From NCBI GenBank assembly GCA_949752735.1, contig OX457036.1:3000902-3064901 (forward strand): a stretch of DNA of 64,000 nt, read 5' to 3'. Both the position numbers and the translations under genes were made by a program. The stretch comes from Lumbricus terrestris (lineage: Eukaryota > Annelida > Clitellata > Crassiclitellata > Lumbricidae). Under the pieces are notes generated by a model. It ran no database searches, had not been told where the DNA came from, and was given only the letters and a program-made list of their open reading frames with translations. Of this stretch, positions 34,397 through 46,525 are shown in pieces. Positions within the stretch are counted from its first letter, which is position 1. The number at the start of each line of letters is the position of its first letter.

Positions 34397-36235
34397 ATTG
34401 GCGGTGTGCTCTCACAAGTTCAAGAATCGCAAGAACGGGTGATATGCTACGGAAGCCGAGTGTGCTCGGTGGCTGAACAAAACTACGACGTGACCAGAAG
34501 GGAACTTCTTGCGGTGATCCATTTCCTCAAAACGTACAGACCGTATCTCTTGGGCCGCAAGTTCATTCTACGAACTGATCACTCGGCGCTTCAATGGCTA
34601 CGCCGGACACCATTACCCATCGGACAACAAGCTCGTTGGCTGTCGGTAATGGAGGAGTTCGAGTTCGAGATACAACATCGGTCTGGAACTGTGCACCAAA
34701 ATGCTGATGCCCTGTCTCGGAGGCCGAATCTAGTCGGTGCCATTCAAGAACGACGTCAACCACCTCAACCTGGCTCGACCGAAAGTGTGGATTGGGATCC
34801 GGCCGTCATCGCGGAGGAACAACGACAGGATCCTGATCTAAACTGGGTCTTGCAACGGTTAATGAAATCGACCGAGATGCCGACCGGAGAAGAGATACGG
34901 AGTTGCAGTGCAATGACTAAGACGTTGATTCATCAATGGCCTCAGTTATCTGTCAGAAATGGACTACTGCATCGAGCTTGGCTGAACTCTGACGGTGAAC
35001 CGATTCGCTACCAGTTAATACCTCCAGTCGGGCGACGAGAAATCATCATTCGAATTGCGCACGAAGGGATGTCCGGAGGGCATCTGGGAGTTCGGCGGAC
35101 CACGGCGCAAGTACGGCAGCGAGCATACTGGCCGGGTTGGAGAGACCAAGTGTACCAGCAACTCAAGAGATGCGACAACTGCGCCCGGTACATCCGAGGC
35201 AAGCCACCTCGACAAGGACAATTACAGGACATGGCCGTCGGAGAACCAATGGAATGTCTCGGCGTCGATATAACCGGACCACATCCTGTATCCAGTCGTG
35301 GATATCGCTATATCATGACCGTGATCGATCACTACAGCCGTTGGGCGGAGGCCTACCCTATCAGCAACCAGGAAGCCGCGACCGTAGCCCGGATGTTGAT
35401 GGACCAGTGGATTCCTAGATTCGGCTGCCCTAAACAGCTCCTGACCGACCAGGGTCCCTGCTTCGAGGCCGCCTTATTCCGTGACCTATGCCGCCTGATG
35501 CAAATTGACAAGATTAGGACTTCCCCGTACAAACCGAGCACAAACGGAACAGTCGAACGTCTACACAGAACTTTGAATTCCATGCTCGGTAAAGCTGTCT
35601 CTCAAAATCAGAAAGACTGGGACGTTCATCTGCCGTGGGTGATGGGAGCGTATAGAGCCAGTCAGCATGAGAGTACGGGATTCACCCCAAACAGACTTTT
35701 TCTCGGACGGGAAACCTGCCTCCCCATCGACCTTGTACTAGGTGACTGCAACCAGAACAATGAACAGCTATCCGTGGACGACTACATACAGAAAAGAACG
35801 GACGAGATGCGAGACGTGTTCCAGTTAGCTCGGGAATGCATGCAAAAGCAGGCCATTCGCAGAGCTTTCCGGTATGACCTGCGAGTCAGAAAGCCGTCAT
35901 TTACGAAAGGACAATGGGTGTACTATTACTATCCCCGGAAGTACACCCGTATCAAGGATAAATGGGCTAAGTGGTTCTGTGGCCCTTACCGTATCATGGA
36001 GCAAGTGAGTCCGGTCTTGTTCCGGATCCAGAAGTCCGCCAGATCACAAGCGCTGCTTGTGTACGTCGACAAATTGAAGCCGTACCTGGGTGAACCTCCG
36101 TCAGGTTGGGCCGAACCTGACCTACAACCGCAGGAACCGATCGAGTTCCCAGGAACCGAGGACACTAACGACGCCCCGGTGGAACTGTCAAGACCCCGCC
36201 GCACCATTACGAGGCCGGCCCGGTACTGTTCTTAA
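34397..36235 (+). pseudogene. pol: RNase H (remainder) - integrase, downstream of the premature stop
   Basis: 612 codons in the same frame as the upstream part. RNase H continues with YDVTRRELLAVIHFLKTYR and LRTDHSALQWL. Integrase has an HHCC zinc domain (first His codon at 35060; CDNC near 35170). Its catalytic core has Asp at 35267 and 35447 and Glu at 35555, the last pair with the DX35E spacing. A GPY/F module (KWFCGPYRI) lies near 35970-36000. The frame ends at TAA 36233-36235 after a basic tail. All key residues seem present, so the part is intact but cannot be made from the full message unless the stop is read through. Confidence 0.9.
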
Positions 36236-38708
36236 ATGACCGCTTAATCGCGGCCGTTATGAATGCAGAAGCATCTGTAACCATGTTTTATTTTGATTGT
36301 GATGAATACGTTTATTTTACATGTGGAAGTCTTTACATGTGTGTGTTATTGTGTAAATAACTGTTTTCTTGCATTGTATGTTGTGCATTCAGATATGTAT
36401 TGCATAGTATTAATATTTGTATTGCCTTGCATTGTACTTCAGCGATGGACAATTTCAGTATTGCCTCTGCTGTAGACAGAAAACTGGACTGTCATTGCTC
36501 TTGCATTGCGCTATATAAATATTGATTTTTCCAGTAGATATATATAAGATTGCCTATTTTAGTTAAGGCCTTGATGACGATTATGTGACCTTGAACTTAG
36601 ACTTGTAGTGGAATTAGCCATGATGATGTGATTATGTGATATTATGGCCTTTGTTAAAATAGTAGGCCTATATCTCTAAGATAACGCTCAGAGTCGAAAT
36701 TTGCATTAGGCCTAAGTTCCGCTCTATCTATAGTCTGTTTAATTAAAAATAATTTAAAGAAATTTGCACAGTTAAATTTTAATGCTCCTAATTTCCGTGT
36801 GTAGAATTTTTATATGCGTAACTCTTGTCATCGTATATATATATATATATTAATTGTATAGAGGCATGTTAATTAATTTCAGTGAGGCGCTGAATGAATG
36901 CTTTGAGGCCCATATTGCGCTTAACTGCAATCTGTCGGGATTAGGCCTATATATATATGGTTTACCTTGAGTATAGGCCTATAGGCTTATTATTCTGGGG
37001 TTCGGCAAAATTTGTCGGCATTTTATATATATAAATAATATGCCTCGATTAAAATTGTAGGCCTAAGAGTTTCAATAATGTTAAGACATGGGCGACAATA
37101 ATATTTAATTATGCTGTTGCTTTACGAATAATATCAGATCGCAACGGGATTATATATATAGTTGGTCTCGATTAAAATGTAGGCCTACATGTTTTGATAG
37201 CCCAACGCGGAGGAATAAGCGATAATTTAGTTAGGCTGTGTAATTTTTGCATTAGTTTTGCGGTTTTTCCTGATTCCCGCCTGCAATGGAATTATATGGT
37301 TAAACTGCGAGGCCTAGTGATATTAATTAGGACTAGGCATAAAATAATTAGAAGTTCTGTCTGTGCGAGAAATGAGGTTAGCCTAAATAATTTTGTGGCA
37401 TTGGATTTAATTTTATTATTAATCCTGTGCAGATTTATATTTGGATTAATGAATGACCTAATTTTGAGGCATAATTTTGCCATATTGTACGCTGTACATG
37501 GACTAATTATAGGCTGGTTTAGTCGTGCTGCCAGTCGTCTCCGTTCCCACGACTCCTACAGAAGCCAATTGTAGAGAGGGGGAGAACGAGTCGACGCATC
37601 AAAGAGCGGCGATATTAATTATCGATCGTCGTTTCCCAGGCGCATGGGTGGTCCCGTAGTACACGTCGCATCAATGATGGATTGAAAATAAGACGACATA
37701 ATTGCGCAGTAACATGGCCTGTTGATTCATTCCACGAAAACGCATAGGATTAATGGTGGACTAAAGACAGACTAAAATAGCCTAACTATAGATCCATTCG
37801 TAGACTGTAATCTTAGTATTGAAATCATGATGGTCTTTATGATAGGCATATGATTTTCTATGAGTACGATTAAACAGTGTAACATTGTATTTTAGCGTTA
37901 ATTACAGTATATTAAATTGACCTAGTTAAGCTTTTGTATTGTAATTATTCTGTGCATTTTAATTTGGTTTGCTGGAACCGAGACAGGCTAATAGGCCTAA
38001 TGTTACGCAGGCCTATTTATAAGGTAGTTTCTGTGCATAATCGGTAGCATTTTTAATAATTACGTAGGTCTACTGAAGGATGCTATGATGAAAGCAGGCC
38101 TAGGCCTATTGAGCTGAAGTTAGGCTGAATCTCTTACGGTAAACTTTGATGGGAGCCTACGGATAGTTATAATAATTATTAGCTATGTAGAGACTTTAGC
38201 TGTGTGCGCAGTCTCAGGTAATTTGCTACGATAGCACTGTTCTTATTAGATGTTGAGGTTAATGGGATTAGAGACTTAGGTTTAACTGCTCAGAGTGTCT
38301 TTAAATGTAGACTTATGCCTACAGTGAAACGCCTAAAAGAGTCTCGATGATAAAGGCCATGGGTGGCCTATTAATCAGATGACCTGTTGTAAAGGTAACG
38401 TAGGCCTGATGGTTTTTGTAACTGTGTCGTGGGTTCTTAAGTCAATGTTTGCCGTAGGATTCTTGGTACATAACTGAACTGAAGGAAGCCTTTATATACT
38501 TTCTATATATATAAATGCTTTTGAGCTTCACTGAACGCTTAGCGATGGAGCTATATAAATATTATAATAATAAGTATTTCTTTCGCTTGAATTGCCAGTC
38601 AACGCTAAAATGTGAACTTGGTGATGCTGATGACTGTTCATTGCATATATTTTTTAATTCTTGCATTTGAATCCTTGATGTAAAAATTGGAGTATGGCCT
38701 TACTAACA

Positions 38709-38746
38709 TTTCAGGATCCATTTTTCCAATTAAAAGGATCCTGAAA
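38709..38746 (+). repeat. Perfect 11-bp inverted repeat just before the PPT
   Basis: TTTCAGGATCC (38709-38719) and GGATCCTGAAA (38736-38746) with a 16-nt spacer. Confidence 0.9.
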
Positions 38747-38766
38747 TCAAGGAGGGTCGAGAATAG
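38747..38766 (+). promoter_or_regulatory. Polypurine tract region
   Basis: AAGGAGGG (38749-38756), then TCGAGAATAG, directly before the TG of the 3' LTR. This is the expected place of plus-strand priming, although the purine run is interrupted by TC and a late T. Confidence 0.65.
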
Positions 38767-41068
38767 TGTAGCGATCGTAGAACTACGCTACGGGTTTTCG
38801 GTCGATAATATTATTATATTATTATTTTATTTAATTTTTGATCGGTTTCAGAGATCTGATATATATATATATATAGGGTTTTCTTTCGGTGCTTCGTGTG
38901 ACCTAGATTTTAATATTGATTTGCGCTTGACACGGGTCACAGTGACCGCTGATGTAGGCCCTGCAGCTGCCGTTTCATATTCGTGTATTTTTCGCACGCT
39001 TTAGTCGACGGCCTTCAAAGACGTCGCCGCCCGCTCGGCCAATTATCACACGGTTCGCCCGAGGTGGTCTGATGAACAGAGTGAGCGAGGAATACAGCCA
39101 GCCAGACAAGCACAGACAGAGACACGGATTGAGAAGGATACACTGTAGGTGTGTGGGCCTGTGTACGTATTAAAATATGTGTGTTTTCGCAAGGTTAAAC
39201 TGGTGCACTTGTGGTCTACGTGACTGACGGCAGATGACGCTTTTCAGAAGGAGAGATAGAAGGAGAAAGACAGATCACTTCAGAATGACAGGAGAGGGCG
39301 CACGTGGCAGCTGATTTTTGCCGCCTTGCGACAGCTGCGTTGCTGCTGGGTTTGCGCGCGCGGCTCGCTTGCCGGTCATGCGCAGAAAGGGGGACGCGCT
39401 GGAAGTCAGGTAGCTATAAAAGCGAGAGCGGGCAGCTAAAGCGCAGACGTGGCCAGAATTTCAAGAGAAGTGGATGTATGGAGTTGCGGACGGAATTTCA
39501 AGGCAATTGGATGTATTGCGGCTTTTGGTAGTCTTAGGCACGATCGAGTTAGTGAAGTTTGGCCAGGATAAAGCGCCGCTTACACTAGTCTTCGGCGTCG
39601 TTGTTGTCGATTCATTCTCTCTCGACATGGAGTCGATTTAATAAAAGAGTTAGTTTGTTGCGAGAAATATATCAGCGTTGTTGCGAGTTTTGCCTTCGCT
39701 TTCGCATTGGATCTACTCCTGGATTAATCGGTCAAGGCCTCTCTTCGCCCTGTCACACGGAGTGATTTATCGTGGGCTTCGAATCGTCAGCGCTCTGCTC
39801 TCGTTCTTCGAAATTGCGTTGCGAAGCGGTTGTTCGTATGTTTGCCTAAGGGCGTCTTTCTCAAACGGCTTGGATACATAGCCGAAATTGTTGTTCATTG
39901 CGTGAGATCAGCGACGGATTTAGCTGATCTTTTCGGGCGTTTCAAACTCGACGCCTTGCTTGTGCCTTCGTCGCCTCTCTTGGAATTCGACTTCGTCGAT
40001 GTTCTTCGCACACGATCGGCTTTGTCCCTTGTCTTCGGACATAAGGTACGCTTTATTGGGGAATTAATACGATCGGTTATTTAGATATTTTGGGCTGAAC
40101 CGAAATTGGCTGTGGGACTTGAGAGTCAATCGGGATTTAATTTAGGCATACTCCGGTTGATAGGTGTTTGCATTGAATTGTTGCATTTGATTTTCATTGA
40201 ATGTCTTTACAAAGGATAGGAACTGATAATTAAACTTACTGACTTTTATGTTTGATTGCTGTGAACATAACTGATGCTAATAGAAGATTCAATTGATTGT
40301 GAATAATAAGAAATATTAATTGGACAACTGGCTTTGATCATTGATGACTTTGAATGGGACTGAGGTTGAATGAATACTTAATTGATTGTGAGCTATAATG
40401 ATAGAAGTCATTTCTATAGCGCTATGGAGGAGTCTAGGCCAGTCACTCCTGCTCAGCCTTCTAGGCCCCCTTCTTCTATGGAGATATTGCTTGAAGCCAT
40501 TCAGACTAATGCTAGGTCTACTCATGAAGCCATTCAGACTAATGCTAGAGACATGCAAGAGGCGATTTCCACGGTAGAATTCAATGTCTTGGCGGTGCAA
40601 TCAAATGTAAGAGAGGAGATCAGAGAAGAGATCTCGGCTGTAAGAGATAATGTCAGGGAAGCGCTGACGGAAGTTGTATCACGATTGGAAAGGCTAGAGG
40701 CATCGCCGGTACCTAAGCCTGCTGTGGATTCGAACTCTGGACTGAGGTCCACCGCTATAACCACTGCTGACGTGCCATACCACTCGACCATCGGAATGGA
40801 AGAAACTTTGGGTGCTAGGTCTAAAGATTTCGCACACCCTGGTATATTGCGAAGAAGTGATAGATTGGCTAGTAGGCCTCCAATTTCATATAGGGAGTTC
40901 GGCAGTCTAAATAACTGGCCGCCTTTCCATCGTTGGGATTCGAACCCAGAAGTCACCTCCTCCTGCCCGCCCACAATCTCTAGAGCTGGTCCACAGCAGC
41001 ACGCGGCCCCATCGAGCGAAGATCCGGAAGTGGCGACTCCGGGGAGGCCGATAGGGGCGGGCGTTACA
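38767..41068 (+). repeat. 3' LTR, 2302 bp
   Basis: Matches the 5' LTR across its length. It has one TA unit fewer in the AT run near 38860, and about six substitutions, all in the last 700 bp. TATA is at 39415-39422 and AATAAA at 39640-39645. Confidence 0.95.
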
Positions 41069-41116
41069 GTGGGATGCGTTGAAAAAGTATGCACAAGAAT
41101 TTTTTTTATCCACTGA
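40424..41116 (+). pseudogene. Gag N-terminus duplicated in the 3' LTR
   Basis: The LTR-borne start of Gag (215 codons from the ATG) runs out of the LTR at 41068 and on for about 15 codons of flank, then stops. It is a by-product of the coding U5, not an independent gene. If the 3' LTR promoter fired, it could make a truncated Gag N-terminal protein. The window shows no evidence of use. Confidence 0.8.
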
Positions 41117-42065
41117 GACACCTCAAAATCGCTAGCGAGAGGCAAAATATATTCACTGATGTACGCTTTCGATTGTCTTCATGCGCATACACGTCGACTC
41201 CTTTGGCAATATAATTACACACTGAGCGTTATAATAGGTCTATCGGGGCCTTCACGAAAAAATATAATTGTCTTCCTGATCATATGCGAAGAGGTCAGTT
41301 TTTCAATTGCAAGTGAAGAACCGCAACAATAAAAAACTACCTTCGACGACAGAAGATTTCGTCATCCACCTCAGTGTCAATTCATGTTTCAGTATAATAT
41401 TTGATTCAGAGATCATACCGCTTTGTCAACAACATAAAACAACGCGATAAATGAGAATGCGCTGGATAAATTATACTGATTAAGCCATCCATACAAGAAC
41501 TTAAGTCACCATGACGAAAGTTCTGCAAAATTGAAATGCTAGAAAGAATTTAATGTAGAATTAATTAAATTAACAAATGTTATATTAAATTAGATTAGAT
41601 TAGTCTAGATTAGATTAAAAGGAAATAGTCGGGAACTCATATGAAATTTAGGATTCACAGACCACAAGACGACGTTAAGCACTATAACCCAATAACTGGA
41701 CACGGTCTCGTATGGACACCCTTAAATATGTATCACATTGACGCTATATAAAGGACATTTCGTTCCAAAGATGGTATTAGCTGAAAACACTACAGTGGAC
41801 AAAACAATCGAAAATTCGAAGTTCGAAAAGCAATAGCAACCAAAAGTAACCCAAAGACTTGGAATGTCCAAAAAGTTTTGAAAAATATTAATGTTTTCCC
41901 CCCAAAATTGCCAAAAATTTGCGTTGTTGAGAGAAACTTGCAGGTTTTTATGAAATATCTTCTTTTTTTATTAAAATGTTCATTTATTTATTTATTTATC
42001 GCCGATGGAATGAGCCCATGAAACTCAACAACAGGATATTTTAATTTTAAGAACATTCCGATTTT
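41069..42065 (+). repeat. Dispersed repeat copy B, right part
   Basis: GGGATGCGTTGAAAAAGTAT, GACACCTCAAAATCGCTAGC, TTCGTCATCCACCTCAGTGT and GGAATGAGCCCATGAAACTC align with 24270-25345 of copy A. The GTGG at 41069-41072 is the right TSD of the LTR element. Confidence 0.85.
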
Positions 42066-42069
42066 TAAG

Positions 42070-42590
42070 AATATATTGAACGTGGTCTGGTCACTCTTTC
42101 TGCTCTATTTGATGTTAGTGCCGCTTTTGATGCAATTGACCACTCTATCTTAATTTGCTAAATCGTCTCTCTGTTTTTCCTTTGGCTTGGCAGGTGCTCG
42201 TTTAGGATGGCTTCGCTCTTTTCTTTCTGGGCGCACTAACTGTGTGGTTTTGGGTGCCTCTAGGTCGGGTTGGGTCTCAGCCCATTTTGGTGTGCCACAG
42301 GGTTCAGTGTTGGACCATTTACTGCACGTTCTCTATACAGCTGGTATGAGTTTCTTGTTGTCTACATGTGGTCTCTTGCACCAACTTTATGCTGATGACG
42401 TGCAGGCTTATGTTTACTGCTTTGCCGCTGATGCATTGTCCACTGTGTCTTAAATGTCCAATGCCATTGATACTCTCTCATCATGGATGGCATCTAATCG
42501 TTTGCTACTAAAATCCCTCTAAAACTCAGTTCATCTGATTTGGTATTCGCAGGCAATTATTGTCGTCCATTGACCTGCACTTAATGAATA
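42070..42590 (+). pseudogene. LINE RT palm fragment
   Basis: Frame 42187-42453 encodes ARLGWLRSFLSGRTNCVVLG, the GVPQGSVL motif and LHQLYADDVQAY with an intact YADD. Upstream, FDVSAAFDAIDHSIL-like text is out of frame. Downstream, MASNRLLLKS is followed by a stop. This is the fingers-palm part of a CR1/L2-group RT, probably the same family as the C-termini at 13985 and 42825. It has frameshifts on both sides and lacks the endonuclease and thumb. Confidence 0.8.
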
Positions 42591-42785
42591 TAATTGTCCT
42601 TAGTTTATCTTATCCTGTGATCATCGATTCTCGGTTTAATTTAGTGAATGCGCTTGAATTGAATGTGTGTTTACGTGTTCCTGGCCTTCTCATTTATGGA
42701 AGTATAATTATTTGATGGTTGGTCGTTTTATATATTGCACATGTGGAGTACGTTATAAAGGTGTCTTTGCAGTAACCTTCCTTGC
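42589..42785 (+). repeat. Dispersed repeat with TTATAAAGGTGTCTTT end
   Basis: It joins the sequences seen separately at 26578-26720 and 27475-27520. Confidence 0.6.
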
Positions 42786-42824
42786 ATTAACCAATATGCC
42801 AGTCTATTATTGGACGTCTTCATT

Positions 42825-43560
42825 TCATTCATTCATTTAAATAATTTATATATCGCACCTCTTCAAAGAAACTACACAGAGGCTCTCCAAGCCCAACCAC
42901 AGCTAAAAATAAGTTTTTAGCAACTTATGAAAAGGAGGTGATTTTAGCCTAGGCATAAGTCGCAAGGTTAGTGGGAGGCCATTCCAGATAACGGGACCCA
43001 CAACCGAAAAGACTCGGCGCTGTCTGGTAGAAGAGCGAGCTCGAGGAACCAAAAGCTCCCCCGTTGTCGCAGAGCGAAGAGTTCGACGGGCTGCAAGGTC
43101 GGAAACAGGTCGACAAAGGCTAGACAAGTACGATGGAGCACAATCAAGAAGACACCACCAAATAAGTGCAGCAGCTCGGTGGAGATGTGCTGTGAAACAG
43201 GGAGCCAGTGAAGAACGTCACGCATTTAAGCAGACACGGGAGTATATTTATTTTAAGAATGCGGCCAATGAGGCGAGCAGCCGAACGAAGATCTCGTACA
43301 AGGCGCCCAATTAGTCCAAGTGGCAGACCCACAAGTACCGAACTGCAGTAATCAGTTCTACTGGTGACAAAGACATGCACAAGAGTCATAGTAGCCTACA
43401 AGAGTCATAGTAGCACTATGAGAGAGGGATCTTGAGACAACTCGGAGTTGACGAAGTTGGTAGTAGCAACTACTAGCGACTAAATTTATATGCTTTTAGA
43501 AATTTGGCTCTTGATCCAAAGTAATTCCAAGGTCTCGCACTAATCTCGCGAATTATACCT
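42825..43560 (-). pseudogene. LINE 3' end (SAATGELLVPRA family), minus strand
   Basis: Minus-strand frames give VTSRTDYCSSVLVGLPLGLI and RSAARLIG, then VLHWLPVSQHIS, then LAARRTLRSATTGELLVPRA and VGPVIWNGLPLTLRLMPRLK. The reversed tail at 42835-42895 ends in (CATT)n. One or two frameshifts. Same family as 2478 and 13985. Confidence 0.85.
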
Positions 43561-43690
43561 AGGCTAAAGTCACCCCCTTTTTATAAGTCACTTAAATCCT
43601 ACGTTTTTTTAGCTGTGGCTGGGCTGGGAGTGCCTCTGAGTAGGTTTTCTTAAGAGGCGCTATATACATGCTCGAAATGAATGAATGATG
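43545..43690 (+). mobile_element. LINE tail in opposite orientation to its neighbour
   Basis: CTAGGCTAAAGTCACCCCCT, TTTTTAGCTGTGGCTGGGCT, GAGTGCCTCTGAGTAGG, GAGGCGCTATATACATG and AATGAATGAATGATGG form the last ~130 bp of the same LINE family, now on the plus strand. Confidence 0.8.
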
Positions 43691-43972
43691 GAGTAATGGT
43701 TAACGGCATTTAATTAACATGTAGCCTATTCAGACGAATTTATATTGCTGGAAGTCCGTAAAGTCGAGTTAAAAAAGTATTATTTAATTTGATACTGATG
43801 TTACGTGATGTACACCCAGTTGCGAAATCATGGCCTGAACAACACTTGGATCAACAGTACTCCACGATGACGGTCCGAGAGAGGACCCAAAAATCCAGTA
43901 CCAAATTTGTCCAGTTTGGAAAAGTAAATACAACACTGCGGATCGCACATGGGTCCTCTGACTAAATGTCCA
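43691..43972. other. No gene recognised
   Basis: Unassigned DNA before the hAT-like element. Confidence 0.4.
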
Positions 43973-44519
43973 CTCGTACGCAGTGGCGGCGCCAGGATTT
44001 CAGGTTTGGGGGGGCTGAAGCCCCAAGCCTTTCTCCCTCCCAGAGACGCAACTAGAACATTTTCTTCCCAGGGCGGTCATATTGCAATCGTGCGAAAGGT
44101 TTTTTAAGAAATAATTGTGCACTGGCACAAACGCGCTCCACATAAATATTCCATTGCAAGATGCAGTTGGAGATTGAGTGTGTTATTTAAACGATGTCAG
44201 CAATTATTGTTGAGGTTTTTGATTTTAGTGTATCCGGCCGCAAACCTAGATTAAGTTCCGAATTATTATAAACAAAGGTGTCCAACCAAGGTAGCAAAAG
44301 AGAATGGGAGGTCCTCAAACGCGTCCGCGTCAAGTCTATGCCGTGCCAGCGCTGTCAGTACCATACCTCAAATTTCAGTCATCTGAGCCGAAAGGCAATG
44401 CATTATATACAGTGCGTGTGCACATAGCAGCCCGAGTAGCTATGTGGTGCAGACAGTGAGGTAATGTAAAGTCCCTATTGTCTTTGATATACCGATATGC
44501 AAGCACTCAAAAACCACGT

Positions 44520-45700
44520 TGACTAGAGTTCCAAGTTATCACAATAAGAGGTGTCCAACAACGCTTAATATTCAGAAATTCCACAAAGCAATGGTGTGCA
44601 ATTCCGTATTATCGTAAAAAAGTCAACCGTGGACACAGTCTCGGGATCCACGTTGTCACAATAAAAGGTGTCCAACACAGAATTAATATCCTAAAATTTT
44701 ACAATAAAATGGTGTGCAATTCAGTATTATTGTAAAAAAAGACGACCATGGACACAGACTCGAGATCCAAGTTGTCACAATAAAAGGTGTCCAACACAGC
44801 ATTAATATTCAGACAATCCACAATACAATGGTGTGCAATTCAGTACTATCGTATAAAAAGTCAACCATGGACACAGACTCGAGATCCAAGTTATCACAAT
44901 AAAAGGTGTCCAACACAAAATTAATACTCATAAATTTTGCAATAAAAAAGTAATCACAATAATGGATGGATCCGATTTGACCGGGGTCTATGACAACAGA
45001 GGCCGTTACCCTGGACATTCAATTAAGATAATCACAAATAAAAATAAATCACAATAAAGGTGTCCAACAGCGTATTAATATTCAGAAAATCCACAATACA
45101 ATGGTGTGCAATTCAGTACTATCGTATAAAAAGTCAACAATAGACACAGACTCGAGATCCAAGTTATCACAATAAAAGGTGTCCAACACAGTATTAATAT
45201 TCAGAAATTTTACAATACAATGGTGCGCAATTCAGTATTATCGTATTAAAAAGTCGACCATGGACACCTACTCGAGTTCCAAGTTATCACAATAAAGGTG
45301 TCCAACACAGCACTAATATTCAGAAATTTCACAATAAAATGGTATGCAATTCAGTATTATCGTATAAAAAGTCAACCATGGACTCGGATTCGAGTTCCAA
45401 GTTATCACAATAAAGGTGTCCAACACAGCATTAATATTCAGAAATTTTCCGATAAAATGGTGTGCAATTCAGTTTTATCGTATAAAAAGTCGTCCATGGA
45501 CACGGACTCGAGTTCCAAGTTATCACAATAAAGGTGTCAAACACAGTATTATTACTCAGAAATTTTACAATAAAAAATAATCACAATAATCGATGGATCC
45601 GATTTGACCATGCAGGGTCTATGACAACAGAGGCCGTCACCCTGGACATTCAATTAAAATAATCACAAATAAAAATAAATCACAATAAAGGTGTCAAACA
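44520..45700 (+). repeat. ~119-bp satellite with higher-order structure
   Basis: AAAGGTGTCCAACAC recurs near 44664, 44784, 44904, 45057, 45177, 45295, 45413 and 45531, with GTGTGCAATTCAGTATTATC and GGACACAGACTCGAG in each unit. Twice, at 44962 and 45593, a different ~100-bp piece (GGATGGATCCGATTTGAC... GACAACAGAGGCCGT) sits between units, about 631 bp apart. It behaves like one member of a higher-order repeat. Confidence 0.85.
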
Positions 45701-46387
45701 ACATTTACAGGACACTATTATAATTATCTGCCTGCATATTACTAATGACAGAAAACAGTTAAAGTTTCCTTAATAAAAAAATATGCATGCTTAGATATAT
45801 GCACACAATTATTTTATAATTATAATTATAATTATCTGCACACAAATGTTTTACATATGCTAATAGCACTAGGACTTCTTAGATGACCATTATATCAAAC
45901 GTAGGCCTACATTCCCATACAGTGGTGGTATACACAACAAGAATATAATAATTATTATACCGAAAATTACAAAAGCGCACACATTGGAGGTGTGTAAGAA
46001 AAACATGATGCAAATCTGACAACTACATTGTTGTGTCAAAGGCATTTCTGGATAAAACGCAATCTTCTGGATAACCAACAGTCTGTAATATTTCATTCAT
46101 GGATTAAGTGCAGTACAGATGCAACACCACTATGGGAGACTTTAAAAATTTAACATGCTGCAGAGCAGTAAGTGTACTCTAAATAGTTCAGCTCACTTTT
46201 GGTAGGACTGACAGCTTCCATTCAATACAGAAGAAACGGTTTACAGTAGGCAGCTACTAAATGCAACAAAACTGGTTCACTAAATGTGTTGCATTTGCAA
46301 TACAATGAATGAAATGACTTATAAAACTTAGAATATATATATTTATATAGAATATGTATATTATATATAATAAATTATAATTATAGT

Positions 46388-46525
46388 TGATTTCGATGCC
46401 ATTGACCATTGTCTAGCTTTCTTATTACGAAATAAGCCGTTATGTATATTTTCTGCTTTTTGCTTTGGGGGGGGGCTGAGCCGCATTTAGAGGCTATAAC
46501 CACTTGCCCTCTGACACCGCCACTG
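46388..46525. repeat. Internal copy of the hAT right end
   Basis: TTTCGATGCCATTGACCATT, ACGAAATAAGCCGTTATG, TTTGGGGGGGGGCTGAGCCG and ACCGCCACTGG parallel 46864-47008. Confidence 0.8.

Larger units (their letters stand above)
36236..38766 (+). other. Non-coding 3' internal region of the LTR element
   Basis: 2.5 kb of AT-rich DNA lies between the pol stop and the 3' LTR. The longest ATG frame I weighed (about 126 codons at 37194) has no envelope-like signal peptide and transmembrane layout. The region is rich in AGGCCTA palindromes (about a dozen) and short TATATA runs. Confidence 0.7.
28202..41068 (+). mobile_element. Ty3/Gypsy-type LTR retrotransposon, 12.87 kb
   Basis: Order: 5' LTR (28202-30505), PBS, Gag-protease-RT-RNase H frame, RNase H-integrase, 2.5 kb non-coding, PPT, 3' LTR (38767-41068). 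RT before integrase, H2C2 and DDE integrase, and a GPY/F module place it in the Ty3/Gypsy (Metaviridae) group. The lineage within it is not resolved. There is no recognisable env gene. The LTRs differ by about six substitutions and one TA indel, so the insertion is recent. One stop codon in RNase H is the only coding lesion seen. Confidence 0.95.

Noticed and set aside
34406..36235. Separate integrase gene starting at its own ATG
   Set aside because: It is in the same frame as the upstream part and starts mid-RNase H. It is the continuation of one polyprotein after a premature stop.
36236..38766. Envelope gene in the LTR element
   Set aside because: The ATG frames weighed lack a signal peptide, furin-like site and membrane anchor in order.
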